From the NCBI GenBank assembly GCA_031284765.1, contig JAITXK010000115.1, forward strand, positions 1 to 13,604: 13,604 nucleotides of DNA. The letters are read 5' to 3'. Origin of the DNA: Candidatus Symbiothrix sp. Lineage in GTDB: Bacteria > Bacteroidota > Bacteroidia > Bacteroidales > Azobacteroidaceae. The position numbers were made by a program, and so were the translations under genes. Shown in pieces: positions 1 through 8,624 of the stretch (within the stretch, counting starts at the first letter, position 1; every line of letters starts with the position of its first letter). The notes under the pieces were generated by a model. It saw only the letters and a list, made by a program, of their open reading frames with translations, was not told the DNA's origin and searched no databases.

Positions 1-222
1 CAGGCGGCGTGCTACACTTTCCTGAACCGGTTGAAAGTCATTCGCCGCGCTACCAATTTATTTGACAATAAATCGTTGATTATTCATCCTTTGTCCACTA
101 TTTACGGGACCTTAAGTCCCGAATATAAAAAGATGGTGGAAGTGCCGGGCGATATGCTGCGCTTATCGGTGGGATTGGAGGATGTTTCGGATTTGAAGGA
201 GGATATTTTGCAGGCATTATAA
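1..222 (+). CDS. C-terminal end of a Cys/Met-metabolism PLP-dependent enzyme (O-acetylhomoserine sulfhydrylase / methionine gamma-lyase type), partial
   Basis: The reading frame is open from base 1, so the gene begins upstream and only the last 73 residues are present. They match the C-terminus of the Cys/Met metabolism family: the segment SLIIHPLST (25-33), then DMLRLSVGLEDVSDL (51-65) and a final short helix ending QAL. In this family the Arg of the RLSVGLE motif (here R54) binds the substrate alpha-carboxylate, and the HPxST strand lines the active site. Members are cytoplasmic fold-type I PLP enzymes that make or break C-S bonds of homocysteine, methionine or cystathionine. The PLP lysine lies outside the window, so O-acetylhomoserine sulfhydrylase, cystathionine gamma-synthase and methionine gamma-lyase cannot be told apart. 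An internal TTG at 31 could be read as a start but is not one, because homology continues upstream of it. The gene is convergent with the large gene that follows. Confidence 0.88.
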   Translation, partial: QAACYTFLNRLKVIRRATNLFDNKSLIIHPLSTIYGTLSPEYKKMVEVPGDMLRLSVGLEDVSDLKEDILQAL

Positions 223-246
223 GGGTTCGGTTTAAGACATTTCCAT

Positions 247-262
247 TTTGGTTTAAACCAAA
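247..262. repeat. 16-bp perfect palindrome between convergent genes
   Basis: TTTGGTTTAAACCAAA reads identically on both strands. As RNA it could form a 6-bp stem with a TTAA loop. It lies just upstream of the GC-rich terminator hairpin (relative to the + strand) and may add to termination or bind a dimeric protein. No function is shown. Confidence 0.5.
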
Positions 263-270
263 GAAACAAA

Positions 271-294
271 AAAAGCGCCCTTTCAGGCGCTTTT
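271..294 (-). terminator. Rho-independent terminator, probably bidirectional
   Basis: AAAAGCGCC (271-279) pairs perfectly with GGCGCTTTT (286-294) around a 6-nt loop. On the minus strand the stem runs into seven T residues, then G and TTT (complement of 263-274), which gives a classic terminator for the four-gene minus-strand operon ending at 319. On the plus strand the T-run is only four bases, so it would work more weakly for the PLP-enzyme gene ending at 222. Confidence 0.85.
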
Positions 295-318
295 ATCAAC
301 CGTTGACACATACATAAT

Positions 319-3300
319 TCAATTCTTCACAGTCGTTGTCATCGTTTGTGGCTGATAGAGTAGTTGCAGAGGTGTGATTAAACTATTCTTTTTCAAAACA
401 AAGAAAGCTTCATACGGCGCAATATATTCATTTCCGGTAACCGTGCTTAGTACCGGATTTGTATTCACTTCCCAGCGATGCTTGCTGTTTTGGAAAATCA
501 CCCCATCGTTTTTATTGGTGTTGTTTAGCACATAATACACGCTGGGATCCAATACGCCAGCATTCGCATCCAAGAAAGCTTTCACATTGAGATAAGAACT
601 AAACGGATTGACTACCAACAGCAAATCAGAGTTCGTCAAATTTCCCGATGCATCTATCGTAAACTCGCCATTGCCACGAGCAGCGGTTTTGTCAGCCCAT
701 GGCTTGAGCGCGATAAAGAGGTCTTTAACGGGCGCGGCTCCCACTCCCGACCACAAGGATGAGGATAGCTTGGGCAAGGGCAAGGACGCATACCCGGCAT
801 TGAAGTCGCTCGCATAATAATACTCGTAGTCGTACATCGACGAAGGAAATACAAAAGGTGTTGTACTGTCTTTTTGTTTGTCAAGATACAACAGGAAGCC
901 CTGTCCTAACGGTAATGCTTGATTCGTTTCCGCAAAATAAGAGCTAAACGAACCGGCAAGCGCCGGTTCCAAAGGATTATCAGGATTTTCCGTTTGGAAT
1001 AACGACATATAAACCGCTTGCTTCACCGGATAGCCATCTACTCCGCGCAACATAAAGTCACCCGAATGTACGAAATCGAAGGGAGCCGAATACAATACTC
1101 CCCTGTTTCGCTCGCTGTCCGTGAACTTTATTTCTACTTTAGCGTTGGCGTAGTTCAGGAAATGGAGATTACCCAGCATGGCGTGATCGCCCAAGGTAAT
1201 ATTCTGAATCTCCACCGGTTTGGTCAAGGTTGGATAATGGTTAGGGGTGCTAATTCCGGCTGGAATAAGTACATCCAGGCAGGTTAATACGGGCGCATAA
1301 TCGGCGACGCCTCCTCCCTGATACTTCCAATTGCGCGGTTCAAACCAATTGGTTGTACCCTCGGCGCCGGTCCATTCCATCACAGGGTAAACGGCCGGAT
1401 TATCGGGCAAGGCATAAACAGTGAGTTGTCCTTTCTCGAAGTTTACTTCCGAATAGGGCAGCTGGCTGAATACGGGGCGTATCAAGTAGGTTTTGCTATC
1501 GGTAATGGCGCCGGCATCAAAAACGGATGCAGGATTGCCGCCGGGCAATGAAATATTTGCATCATCATACCAGAAAAAGCTTACATTTCCGGCCGGCAAT
1601 TCCTGCAAACGGATGGTATAGCTGGAGTTACCACAGTTGACAAACTTATCGTCGGTACTTTGCAGTACATAGATATAGACGGTCGCTTCCTTCTCAACGG
1701 TTTGTCCGGATGTGTTTCTGTAAGTCACCTTGTATTTGAATGAATCGAATCCATCGATCAAGTTATCCTGCGACTGATTGGTGTATGTAATTTTACTATC
1801 GGCTGCAATGGTAATCTTGCCATGTGTAGGCCCTTCGGTAATCATGTTATTGGCGGCAAGTGGCCTGGTGAGCGTTCCATCCGTTGGGAGGATGTCGTTG
1901 GCCAGAATGTCGATAACTACCGTTCCGTATGCTTGTACAACCACTCCGTCGGTGTTGAGGTAGAAGGCGGCGGCCATACCCATTTGATTGCTCCAGTCAC
2001 AGTCTCTGCTGGCGCGGGGTACTTTACCGGTGTGGGCTACGTCGTCCTGCACGGCGGTAGGTGAGTTGGTTCCGAACTCCCACTTCGTTGACGTACTGCT
2101 GTCGCCGATGCGAATGATATAAATATCGCCAATATTCAAGCCCGGGACAGTTACCGTGTCCGTGGTTCCGGCTTGAATGGCGGTATCAACGCCATAGTCT
2201 CCGATCATTCCGGAGACGACAATATTGCTTCCCGATACCGCTGTCCGGTAAATTCTGAATGGCAGGTTGACAGCTACGGCTGCCGTGGCATCAACACTGT
2301 TACCGACACAAAAAGTGAGTACACCGGAGGTTGACAAGTTGGGTTTCTCGTTTCCGGAGGTTACCAGATAGGCATCAGGGACGTATGACAAAGGCTCTAC
2401 CACTTTGTGTACAACTTTGTTGTTATCGGTCATGCGATAGCTATGATTGATAGGTACCTGAGTCATGGTATTGTTGTATGGATTATAGTTGACCAGACTC
2501 TTGTCCCAATTAACGGTCATATCGTTGTTACGAATCAAGCGGGTGTATTGATATTTGGGGTCCAACCGGTTGGGCGCGGGTCCGGAGGGAACGGTCAAGT
2601 CATCGTTAATCATAAACGGATCGTAGTGGTATTGATTCCATAGCTTGCGTGTGGGTGCATATTTATCACCTGACCCGTTACCAAAGGCATACATGAATCC
2701 AAAAAACTCATACGAACTATTGCCACCCACCACCACTATTTCGGCTGATCCATCGTTGTCGATATCGGCAATTACCGGATTTTCAAAACCGGTATAGGAT
2801 TTTACATTTGTTGCATTAACCAGCACACAGGTCTTAAAAGCCTCCGAGTTGGTGTCTATTGGAATAAAGGGTCGCAAGGGTTTAATGATACGCATCGACT
2901 GCATATCGCGATAGCAGATTTCCGCTACGCCATCGTTGTCAAAGTCAAAGAGGGTAAAGCCGGTATTGATGGACGTATCGGTGTGTTGCAATACGAAAGA
3001 TAATTTCAAGCGCTCATCTTTTTGGGAATCCGATCCATCCAAGTCGTATGTAAAACTGGTCAGCACATTTATGGTCGCTGTGTTGGCCAACTGCGGCGTC
3101 AAGTTATCTATCGGCGTCTGGGCAATATCTCTGATCAGGGGATGAATCAGCGACAGTTCTTTTCCCTTGTGCGAGGAGAAAGCGACGCCTCCCCGCAAGA
3201 CGGAAATTTCAGGAAGCAATTTACCGTTTTGTACTTTACCGTCAATGTCGCCGATGAAGACATTGGAAAATGATCCTGTTCCGGCAGAATTATCTGTTAC

Positions 3301-4803
3301 AAAGTCACGTTGTGCCAGCAGTTTGGGTGTAGGATTGGTCGTTCGGTTTTCTAAAGTCCAGACCGCTATGCGAAGGTTGGTTTGGTCTGTTTTATAGGCT
3401 GCCACTACATCCGGAAAGCCATCGCCGTCAATATCGGCAACACCGGTGCGACCGTCGGGCATGATGCATCCGGATAAGTCGGTTGCCTGAATCACCGCCT
3501 TCAAGCTTAAATCCTTGTTCATCAGATAGGCTTTGCCGCCCGCAATCACATCATAAACTCCGTCGAGATCCAAATCATACACCTGATTGAAGCCCACATA
3601 GCCATCATAATTGATACAATTGGGTGCTGCTCCTACATAAGGTCTTTCCAATGTACCCGGCAGTGCATTCAAAGTCAGTCGTTTGTTGAGTGCTATGGCC
3701 GGATTGTTTTCCAATTCCAACACCAGATTCAAGGTCTTTGCATCATAAATCTTATCGTATGCCACCACTTCGGGATTTCCATCTCCGTTGATATCCACGA
3801 TGGTTAGAATCGGCTTTTGCCATGGACCGGGACCATACAGCTCTGCCGTCTTGGCTATAAACTTCAATTTGTAAGTAGCGCCATCGGGTATTATTTTATA
3901 CAATGCAATACGGCTACTTAAGTTGGAACTCCCCCCTCCGGTATTAGGAAAAGCAACGAACAATTCAATGATTCCATCATGATCAATATCGGCAACAGAC
4001 ATTGCCGACGGGGCACAATGGTAAATTCCAGCCTCCTGATAAAAATAGTTGCCAAAAGGGACTATTTGTTCAACATTCTTGGAATCCAGATAGGTAAAAT
4101 TCAAGCGACAAATTCTATTGCCGCTACTGTCATAAATCATAAGACCTGCAAACTGCATATAGGTATCTGCCACATGAGAAGCCTGCCCAAGTATTTCGGG
4201 AATACCATCGCCATTCAGGTCGGCTATAATGGGAGTGGTAAAGCCATTGAGAGAGTATTCGTTCATTCCCAAGGAGGAGTTGGCTTTATGAACCCCATCA
4301 AACCGGGTAGCAGAAGTGAAGGTGATAGGACCCATGCCTTCAGCACAGCTGCTGGCATCCGCTCTCGAATCAATCATACCCGGGTCTGTCGCTTGGTCAA
4401 GCAGGTGAATGGTAAATTTGCCGGTGGTAACACTTTCGCCGGCAGTTGTTTCTACTCTATAGGCTACCGTTCCCGAGCCGGTTATAATGGGACTGATTTC
4501 CGGAGTAAATACAATATCATTCCCATCAACAGTCAATGTTCCAATGGAGAGGTCGGTATTGTTCAGCGTAATCCGGGTAGTAGATTGGCTACTGCCCGCC
4601 GGATAGCCGGCAATCAGTTGACCCCAATCAAAGCGCTTAACTTGCGGTGTTTGATTGGCGGGTGTCCAATAATCATCCGAATTGAAATAGACCGTATGCG
4701 TAAAATTCTTGTTGAGCATATATTGCGCAAACGCTTCATTGATCGCTGCACTCCCAAAAAGGAAGAGCAAGAAGAATAGTGTATGAAAAAAAACGTGTTT
4801 CAT
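319..4803 (-). CDS. Large secreted FG-GAP/VCBS-repeat protein with cadherin-like and Ig-like modules (1494 aa)
   Basis: Exported protein: the N-terminus has a basic start, a hydrophobic core rich in F and L (about 4-20), and a likely cleavage site after AFA at residue 26. Residues about 190-700 carry a series of FG-GAP/VCBS-type Ca-binding loops of DxDxDG form: DLNGDGIPEI (~194), DIDHDGIIEL (~272), DINGDGNPEV (~336), DLDLDGVYDV (~410), DIDGDGFPDV (~455), DFDNDGVAEI (~620) and DIDNDGSAEI (~680). Such repeats usually fold as a beta-propeller. Next come a WNQYHYDPFMINDDLTVP segment often seen after FG-GAP repeats in Bacteroidota surface proteins, a cadherin/Big-like module with ILANDILP (~960-1045), an Ig-like stretch (~1046-1135), and a WTGA..NW module (~1142 on) that ends near YIAPYEAFFVLKK (~1461-1473). 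No standard type IX secretion tail is visible at the C-terminus, so the way it is retained or released is unclear. It is the last gene of the operon, 44 bp after the 406-aa gene, and ends 25 bp before the terminator. Binding or adhesion is inferred; no catalytic motif is seen. Confidence 0.88.
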   Translation of the reverse strand: MKHVFFHTLFFLLFLFGSAAINEAFAQYMLNKNFTHTVYFNSDDYWTPANQTPQVKRFDWGQLIAGYPAGSSQSTTRITLNNTDLSIGTLTVDGNDIVFTPEISPIITGSGTVAYRVETTAGESVTTGKFTIHLLDQATDPGMIDSRADASSCAEGMGPITFTSATRFDGVHKANSSLGMNEYSLNGFTTPIIADLNGDGIPEILGQASHVADTYMQFAGLMIYDSSGNRICRLNFTYLDSKNVEQIVPFGNYFYQEAGIYHCAPSAMSVADIDHDGIIELFVAFPNTGGGSSNLSSRIALYKIIPDGATYKLKFIAKTAELYGPGPWQKPILTIVDINGDGNPEVVAYDKIYDAKTLNLVLELENNPAIALNKRLTLNALPGTLERPYVGAAPNCINYDGYVGFNQVYDLDLDGVYDVIAGGKAYLMNKDLSLKAVIQATDLSGCIMPDGRTGVADIDGDGFPDVVAAYKTDQTNLRIAVWTLENRTTNPTPKLLAQRDFVTDNSAGTGSFSNVFIGDIDGKVQNGKLLPEISVLRGGVAFSSHKGKELSLIHPLIRDIAQTPIDNLTPQLANTATINVLTSFTYDLDGSDSQKDERLKLSFVLQHTDTSINTGFTLFDFDNDGVAEICYRDMQSMRIIKPLRPFIPIDTNSEAFKTCVLVNATNVKSYTGFENPVIADIDNDGSAEIVVVGGNSSYEFFGFMYAFGNGSGDKYAPTRKLWNQYHYDPFMINDDLTVPSGPAPNRLDPKYQYTRLIRNNDMTVNWDKSLVNYNPYNNTMTQVPINHSYRMTDNNKVVHKVVEPLSYVPDAYLVTSGNEKPNLSTSGVLTFCVGNSVDATAAVAVNLPFRIYRTAVSGSNIVVSGMIGDYGVDTAIQAGTTDTVTVPGLNIGDIYIIRIGDSSTSTKWEFGTNSPTAVQDDVAHTGKVPRASRDCDWSNQMGMAAAFYLNTDGVVVQAYGTVVIDILANDILPTDGTLTRPLAANNMITEGPTHGKITIAADSKITYTNQSQDNLIDGFDSFKYKVTYRNTSGQTVEKEATVYIYVLQSTDDKFVNCGNSSYTIRLQELPAGNVSFFWYDDANISLPGGNPASVFDAGAITDSKTYLIRPVFSQLPYSEVNFEKGQLTVYALPDNPAVYPVMEWTGAEGTTNWFEPRNWKYQGGGVADYAPVLTCLDVLIPAGISTPNHYPTLTKPVEIQNITLGDHAMLGNLHFLNYANAKVEIKFTDSERNRGVLYSAPFDFVHSGDFMLRGVDGYPVKQAVYMSLFQTENPDNPLEPALAGSFSSYFAETNQALPLGQGFLLYLDKQKDSTTPFVFPSSMYDYEYYYASDFNAGYASLPLPKLSSSLWSGVGAAPVKDLFIALKPWADKTAARGNGEFTIDASGNLTNSDLLLVVNPFSSYLNVKAFLDANAGVLDPSVYYVLNNTNKNDGVIFQNSKHRWEVNTNPVLSTVTGNEYIAPYEAFFVLKKNSLITPLQLLYQPQTMTTTVKN

Positions 4804-4847
4804 TGCTTAAAAATTAAATTATTAATGAATCAGGATTTTATGTTGCA

Positions 4848-6068
4848 TTATTTAGGCATAATACAGCGCAGCGCATATAATTCGTTGTTTGCCGGCACTG
4901 ACGGATTGGTTTCAATCCCATTACTCGCATTCCGCCTGGCCCATGCAGGCACGGAATAGCTTTTATCAATTACCCAATAGTTCGTGTCAACCACATCCAA
5001 TAACGTGAGCAACAACGACGGGTTGCTTTTTTTCAGTTCCATGGTAGGCAAAGAGGCGCGTTTACCATTCCATACCAGGCTGCGGCAGAAGTTCACGGCT
5101 TCATCAAAAGGCTTGGTCATGTTGTAGTTATAAAGAAAATAGCTGCCTAAATCCACAATGTCGGCTGTAGCCGGCTGGGTGATGGTACATAGTTCCGATG
5201 GATTGCCGTTATCGGTATCGTAAAACCGGAATTGGATGATACGATTGCTGTTCGTAATCATGGAAGGCTTTACGGAAATAGTAACGATATGCTTGTTGGG
5301 GCTGGATGAAACCACACTCTCTACCTTATTAAATATCCGGTCGGCATCGCTCACCACAAACAGTTTCGGTACATTGGGAGCCGTGACCTCGAAAGTAGCG
5401 GTCTGCAACGGGTTGTTGACAGCCAGGGTTTGAGTCACTGTGGTCACCGAAAGTGTTGCCTGCTTCTGGATGTTCACCTCCACCTCTGCCGATTTCAAGG
5501 TCGCCAAGGCGCCCGATACGCAAGTCAAAACCTCTACCGAGTACTTGCCTGACCATCTTGGTGTGAGGTCGTTGCGCTGTATGGTAAATGTTTTGCCTGT
5601 GGCGATGGGTTCGGTATCTTTATACCAAGTATAGAACGGTTCGGAAGCGGCGGGGGCATCACTTGTCGCCGTCAGTACGAGATCGCTACCGTATTCGGTA
5701 TAGGTAGTGGCGCCGCTAATGCTAATCGAAGAGACATTCACACACGCCGCCCGATCGGAGAGGTTTTGCCACGAGCCATTGATATCCCAAAGCAATAACT
5801 TCTTGGTATCTAAATTATATACCAGCAGACCAACAGCGCGATCTTTTTCTGCCGGCGGCGTTTGGCTATCGGTCAGATACGTTTCCAATGCCGTTGCCTG
5901 AGTAGCAGTTACCTGTGGCAGACGTACGCCACGGTCGGTAGCGTCTAATTCCAATAAGGAGAAGGGATATGGGTCAACATTACCGCTGGCATTCCCTATT
6001 TTCACTTGACTTTGGCCGGTGAATGTTATCACCAGCAATAGTCCTGTTATCAATACTATTCTTTTCAT
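4848..6068 (-). CDS. Secreted modular protein: N-terminal VxIG module, Ig-like domain, FISUMP/lectin-like C-terminus (406 aa)
   Basis: The signal peptide spans residues 1 to about 20 (MKRIVLITGLLLVITFTGQS), and the mature protein starts QVKIG. Residues 22-104 form the module shared with the two upstream genes: VKIG, DPYPFSLLELDA, GVRLPQVTATQ, VGLLVYNLDTKKLLLWD and a closing W..L. Residues about 109-190 look like an Ig fold, with YTWYKD and SGKYSVEVLTC giving the typical W and Y-x-C positions. A beta-rich stretch follows (200-300). The last 100 residues contain FCRSL (~325), ASLPTMEL, NYWVIDKSY and a terminal ALRCIMPK, which resembles the FISUMP/C-type-lectin-like ends of Bacteroidota surface proteins. 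It is third in the operon, 5 bp after the 507-aa gene. Its role is unknown; a surface-located binding protein is the likeliest reading. Confidence 0.82.
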   Translation of the reverse strand: MKRIVLITGLLLVITFTGQSQVKIGNASGNVDPYPFSLLELDATDRGVRLPQVTATQATALETYLTDSQTPPAEKDRAVGLLVYNLDTKKLLLWDINGSWQNLSDRAACVNVSSISISGATTYTEYGSDLVLTATSDAPAASEPFYTWYKDTEPIATGKTFTIQRNDLTPRWSGKYSVEVLTCVSGALATLKSAEVEVNIQKQATLSVTTVTQTLAVNNPLQTATFEVTAPNVPKLFVVSDADRIFNKVESVVSSSPNKHIVTISVKPSMITNSNRIIQFRFYDTDNGNPSELCTITQPATADIVDLGSYFLYNYNMTKPFDEAVNFCRSLVWNGKRASLPTMELKKSNPSLLLTLLDVVDTNYWVIDKSYSVPAWARRNASNGIETNPSVPANNELYALRCIMPK

Positions 6069-6073
6069 TATTA

Positions 6074-7597
6074 TTACTTGTTAATCGTTAATTCGCCGAT
6101 ACATCTCACCGGTATGGCACAGGCTTTCGCTATGGATCCGGCAGCCGTATTTGAAGATTGCTTGGAATATGCAAATATCCGGGCAGCATCGTTATGGGTG
6201 GCGCTCGCATCGTTCGTTGCCGTCCAATAGAAACTATTGTCTTGCGATTGTTCATTCACGATGCCGTTCTGGGAGATATAAGAAGTAAAAGGAATAAACA
6301 AGCGGTCTCCCGCGTTTTTGTTTACCCAGCCGGTTTTAGCCGGATTGAGTTCCATTTGCAATGCAATCTGCTCCATTTCCTGCAACGCAGGTATCTTAAA
6401 GCCAAGGGGACACGGATCATTCACGGATTTGCCGGCATGCAAATTTTGCGATCCATCGCCCCACAATGCCGAATGATGTTGGGTACTCCAATCGGCGCCA
6501 AAGTATTGTACCGATTCGGCAGAAGATAGAATGAGCTGTCCTGCACGTTGACCCGAAGGTTGTCCATGAACCGTTAAGCTATCCAAAGGTGCGGTGGGGA
6601 ATGTGATTTCACCCAAAGCCACGAAAGGTTGATAGGTCTTAGTCGCTGTTTCGTGACCATCACTTATCCGTCCCCATTGGTAGAGGGCGCTGCCATTGCC
6701 GCTGTCCGGATCATCCGGCGCAATAGTTCCGGGAATAACTCCCAGATTATAGCAGCCTACCGGCAACCATTGGTTTGTCAGGTGGACGCCGCAGCCCAGG
6801 CAGTCCATCACGGAAATCTCGTATTCCGCCCTACGAAAATCGCCATCCTTATTAACAAAGATGGCGTAGATAGTGGTTTTCAGAGCCGAAAATTCGGTGG
6901 TGCCTTTGGCTATGTCTTTCAGGTTCGCATTGAACGTTACGGAAATCAATTCTTGGGTGGACAGGGTGTTTTCCTTTTCGCCTTCTATTTTTGTCACTAC
7001 ATCGACCATATATTGCCCTTTGGCTACTCTTAAATGGGAATAATCGGTGGCATTGGGAAATTCCACAACATAGTATTTCTTCAAATCGTTGCCGGAAAAA
7101 TTACCGAAATCGCTTGCCCGGCCGGCGCCAATCACGCCACAGTTGCCGCCCGGATCGCCATCGGTTTGAGCGATGTCATATCTTTGTTTGCCGGGCGTGC
7201 CATCGGAAAGCGAGCCATCCATTTGCGGATCGTAGGCACGAATGCTTACATTAGCATCGATGGCTATTTCTGAGGGAATCATCGCTTTATTGCCCAAAGG
7301 CAACCAAACGCCTTTGCCTTGATAAAACTCAAGGTTGCCGGTATCGGTGTTGTAAATCGTCAAACCAAGGGCAGCGGCTTCTTCTGTAGAACTCAAATGG
7401 GCCGTCAATGTTGTTCTTTGAATGGTTGTCATTTTAGGATGCACCAAGCCGGTTCCCATTCCACCGGCAGGGGAAACCAATTCCAGGATGGAGAAGGTTT
7501 CCGGATCTTTCAAGTCGCCAATAACCACTTGTGCTTGCCCCGTAGAACAGACAAACACCAAGAGTAAAAAGCTAAAAAATAATCTTTTAATCATCAT
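6074..7597 (-). CDS. Secreted FISUMP-domain protein with N-terminal VxIG module (507 aa)
   Basis: The signal peptide covers residues 1-22 (hydrophobic FFSFLLLVFVC, cut near GQA), and the mature protein begins QVVIG. Residues 24-102 carry the shared module: VVIG, DPETFSILEL, GTGLVHPKMTTIQR, ALGLTIYNTDTGNLEFYQG and W.PLG. The middle (105-270) is an unassigned beta-rich region. Residues about 295-507 look like a FISUMP domain (Fibrobacter succinogenes major paralogous domain): ALYQWGRISDGHE (~300), DPCPLGFKIPALQEMEQ (~392), FYWTATND (~457) and a final AIPVRCIGE (~493). FISUMP domains are typical of exported proteins in Bacteroidota and Fibrobacterota; their biochemical role is not settled. Two adjacent ATGs (7597 and 7594) could serve as the start; the difference is one residue. 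The gene lies 24 bp after the 226-aa gene. Confidence 0.86.
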   Translation of the reverse strand: MMIKRLFFSFLLLVFVCSTGQAQVVIGDLKDPETFSILELVSPAGGMGTGLVHPKMTTIQRTTLTAHLSSTEEAAALGLTIYNTDTGNLEFYQGKGVWLPLGNKAMIPSEIAIDANVSIRAYDPQMDGSLSDGTPGKQRYDIAQTDGDPGGNCGVIGAGRASDFGNFSGNDLKKYYVVEFPNATDYSHLRVAKGQYMVDVVTKIEGEKENTLSTQELISVTFNANLKDIAKGTTEFSALKTTIYAIFVNKDGDFRRAEYEISVMDCLGCGVHLTNQWLPVGCYNLGVIPGTIAPDDPDSGNGSALYQWGRISDGHETATKTYQPFVALGEITFPTAPLDSLTVHGQPSGQRAGQLILSSAESVQYFGADWSTQHHSALWGDGSQNLHAGKSVNDPCPLGFKIPALQEMEQIALQMELNPAKTGWVNKNAGDRLFIPFTSYISQNGIVNEQSQDNSFYWTATNDASATHNDAARIFAYSKQSSNTAAGSIAKACAIPVRCIGELTINK

Positions 7598-7621
7598 TTA
7601 TTTATTGTTTAGTGTTGATTC

Positions 7622-8302
7622 TTATTTTACCGTTACCGGCAATTCAGCTTGTTCAGAAATGCCGTTCTTCAAATAGGTAACATAGAGAGTGAAGCGGAGT
7701 TCTTTTTCTGCCGCCAATGCAGCGGCTTTGGGATAGAAAGTGATTTTTATCGAATTGGAGGTCGATGTTGGAGCGGCTATCAGGGTTCCACCCGCAGCAA
7801 ACTCAACTTTTTCCACCACATTATGGATATCGGCTACTTTACCAATACGCAGGTCTTTAATGTTACTCATGACTACACCTGAGAAATTTACCCTATACGT
7901 TGTAACCGGACTGCTTACATTGTTCGGCGCAATGGTCGCGCTACCGGCAATCGTTCCCACCAAACTTCCCGCTGGATTGCTTTCTTCAGAGAATGCCGTA
8001 AGCGATTTCCATTCCAATCCCGTCCAATATTCCATATTTCCGCTACCGGATCCGTTGGTATTGAAAATCATCAAGCCCTCGGCTAACGAATTGGAAATCC
8101 CGGTCGGCAATGTGCCGGTCAAACTGCTTTTTTGAGTATCGGATAATTGCGGATAGCGTATCCCACCAATTTGCACATCAGAAGCTACTTCCAATACCGC
8201 CCAACTTTCCGGATCCACATCTTTACCAATAACAACTTGGGCTTGCATGGTAAACAAAGTAACAGAGACGAACAAAATTCCAAAAATACTTTTCATTTTC
8301 AT
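7622..8302 (-). CDS. Small secreted protein with the shared VxIG module; first gene of the operon (226 aa)
   Basis: The open frame extends back to 8380, but the extension (MTKPKCYTNIWHYN...) has no signal-like character. A clean signal peptide begins at the ATG at 8302 (MKMKSIFGILFVSVTLFTMQA), so that start is chosen; the ATG at 8296 is almost as likely. The mature protein starts QVVIG. Residues 23-104 form the shared module: VVIG, DPESWAVLEV, GGIRYPQLSDTQ, EGLMIFNTNGSG, MEYWTG and W.SL. The remaining 120 residues are beta-rich, with alternating hydrophobics and no motif I can name, and end QAELPVTVK. It is the shortest of three paralogues and lacks any FISUMP-like end. No Shine-Dalgarno or clear TAnnTTTG box is seen upstream. 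Function unknown. Confidence 0.82.
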   Translation of the reverse strand: MKMKSIFGILFVSVTLFTMQAQVVIGKDVDPESWAVLEVASDVQIGGIRYPQLSDTQKSSLTGTLPTGISNSLAEGLMIFNTNGSGSGNMEYWTGLEWKSLTAFSEESNPAGSLVGTIAGSATIAPNNVSSPVTTYRVNFSGVVMSNIKDLRIGKVADIHNVVEKVEFAAGGTLIAAPTSTSNSIKITFYPKAAALAAEKELRFTLYVTYLKNGISEQAELPVTVK

Positions 8303-8624
8303 AAAGCACAATTTTATAATTACAGCTGTCAAATAGCAATTATAGTGCCAAATATTTGTGTAGCATTTTGGCTTAGTCATTGATTTTCTGATAAATAAAC
8401 AGCTTTGACACGAAAAAAATCCAAATTGTCAAAAATGTAAAAGCATTTTTATCCCTGTTATTTTCAATGAAGTTTCAAGGCTTGATTTTTGATTTTTAAC
8501 ATGAATATGGTGGGGCAAAAAGTTGATTTTTTATTCATGAAATTGTCATTGATAACCAATACTAAAATAATACGGACACAATTTGAAAAACCGTTTCAAG
8601 ACAATCTCATTTACTAAAAATCAA

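Noticed and set aside
3979..4779. 266-codon plus-strand frame opposite the FG-GAP gene
   Set aside because: It lies entirely antisense to a well-supported gene with clear repeats and a signal peptide. Its translation shows no domain or signal and mirrors the codon pattern of the real strand.
6158..7273. Several plus-strand frames of 80-134 codons opposite the 507-aa gene
   Set aside because: All are shadows of the FISUMP gene with no recognisable domain, start context or continuity.
8303..8380. 26-residue N-terminal extension of the first operon gene
   Set aside because: It precedes a perfect signal peptide starting at 8302, which would be buried by the extension. The extension is low in signal character and lies in the AT-rich leader.
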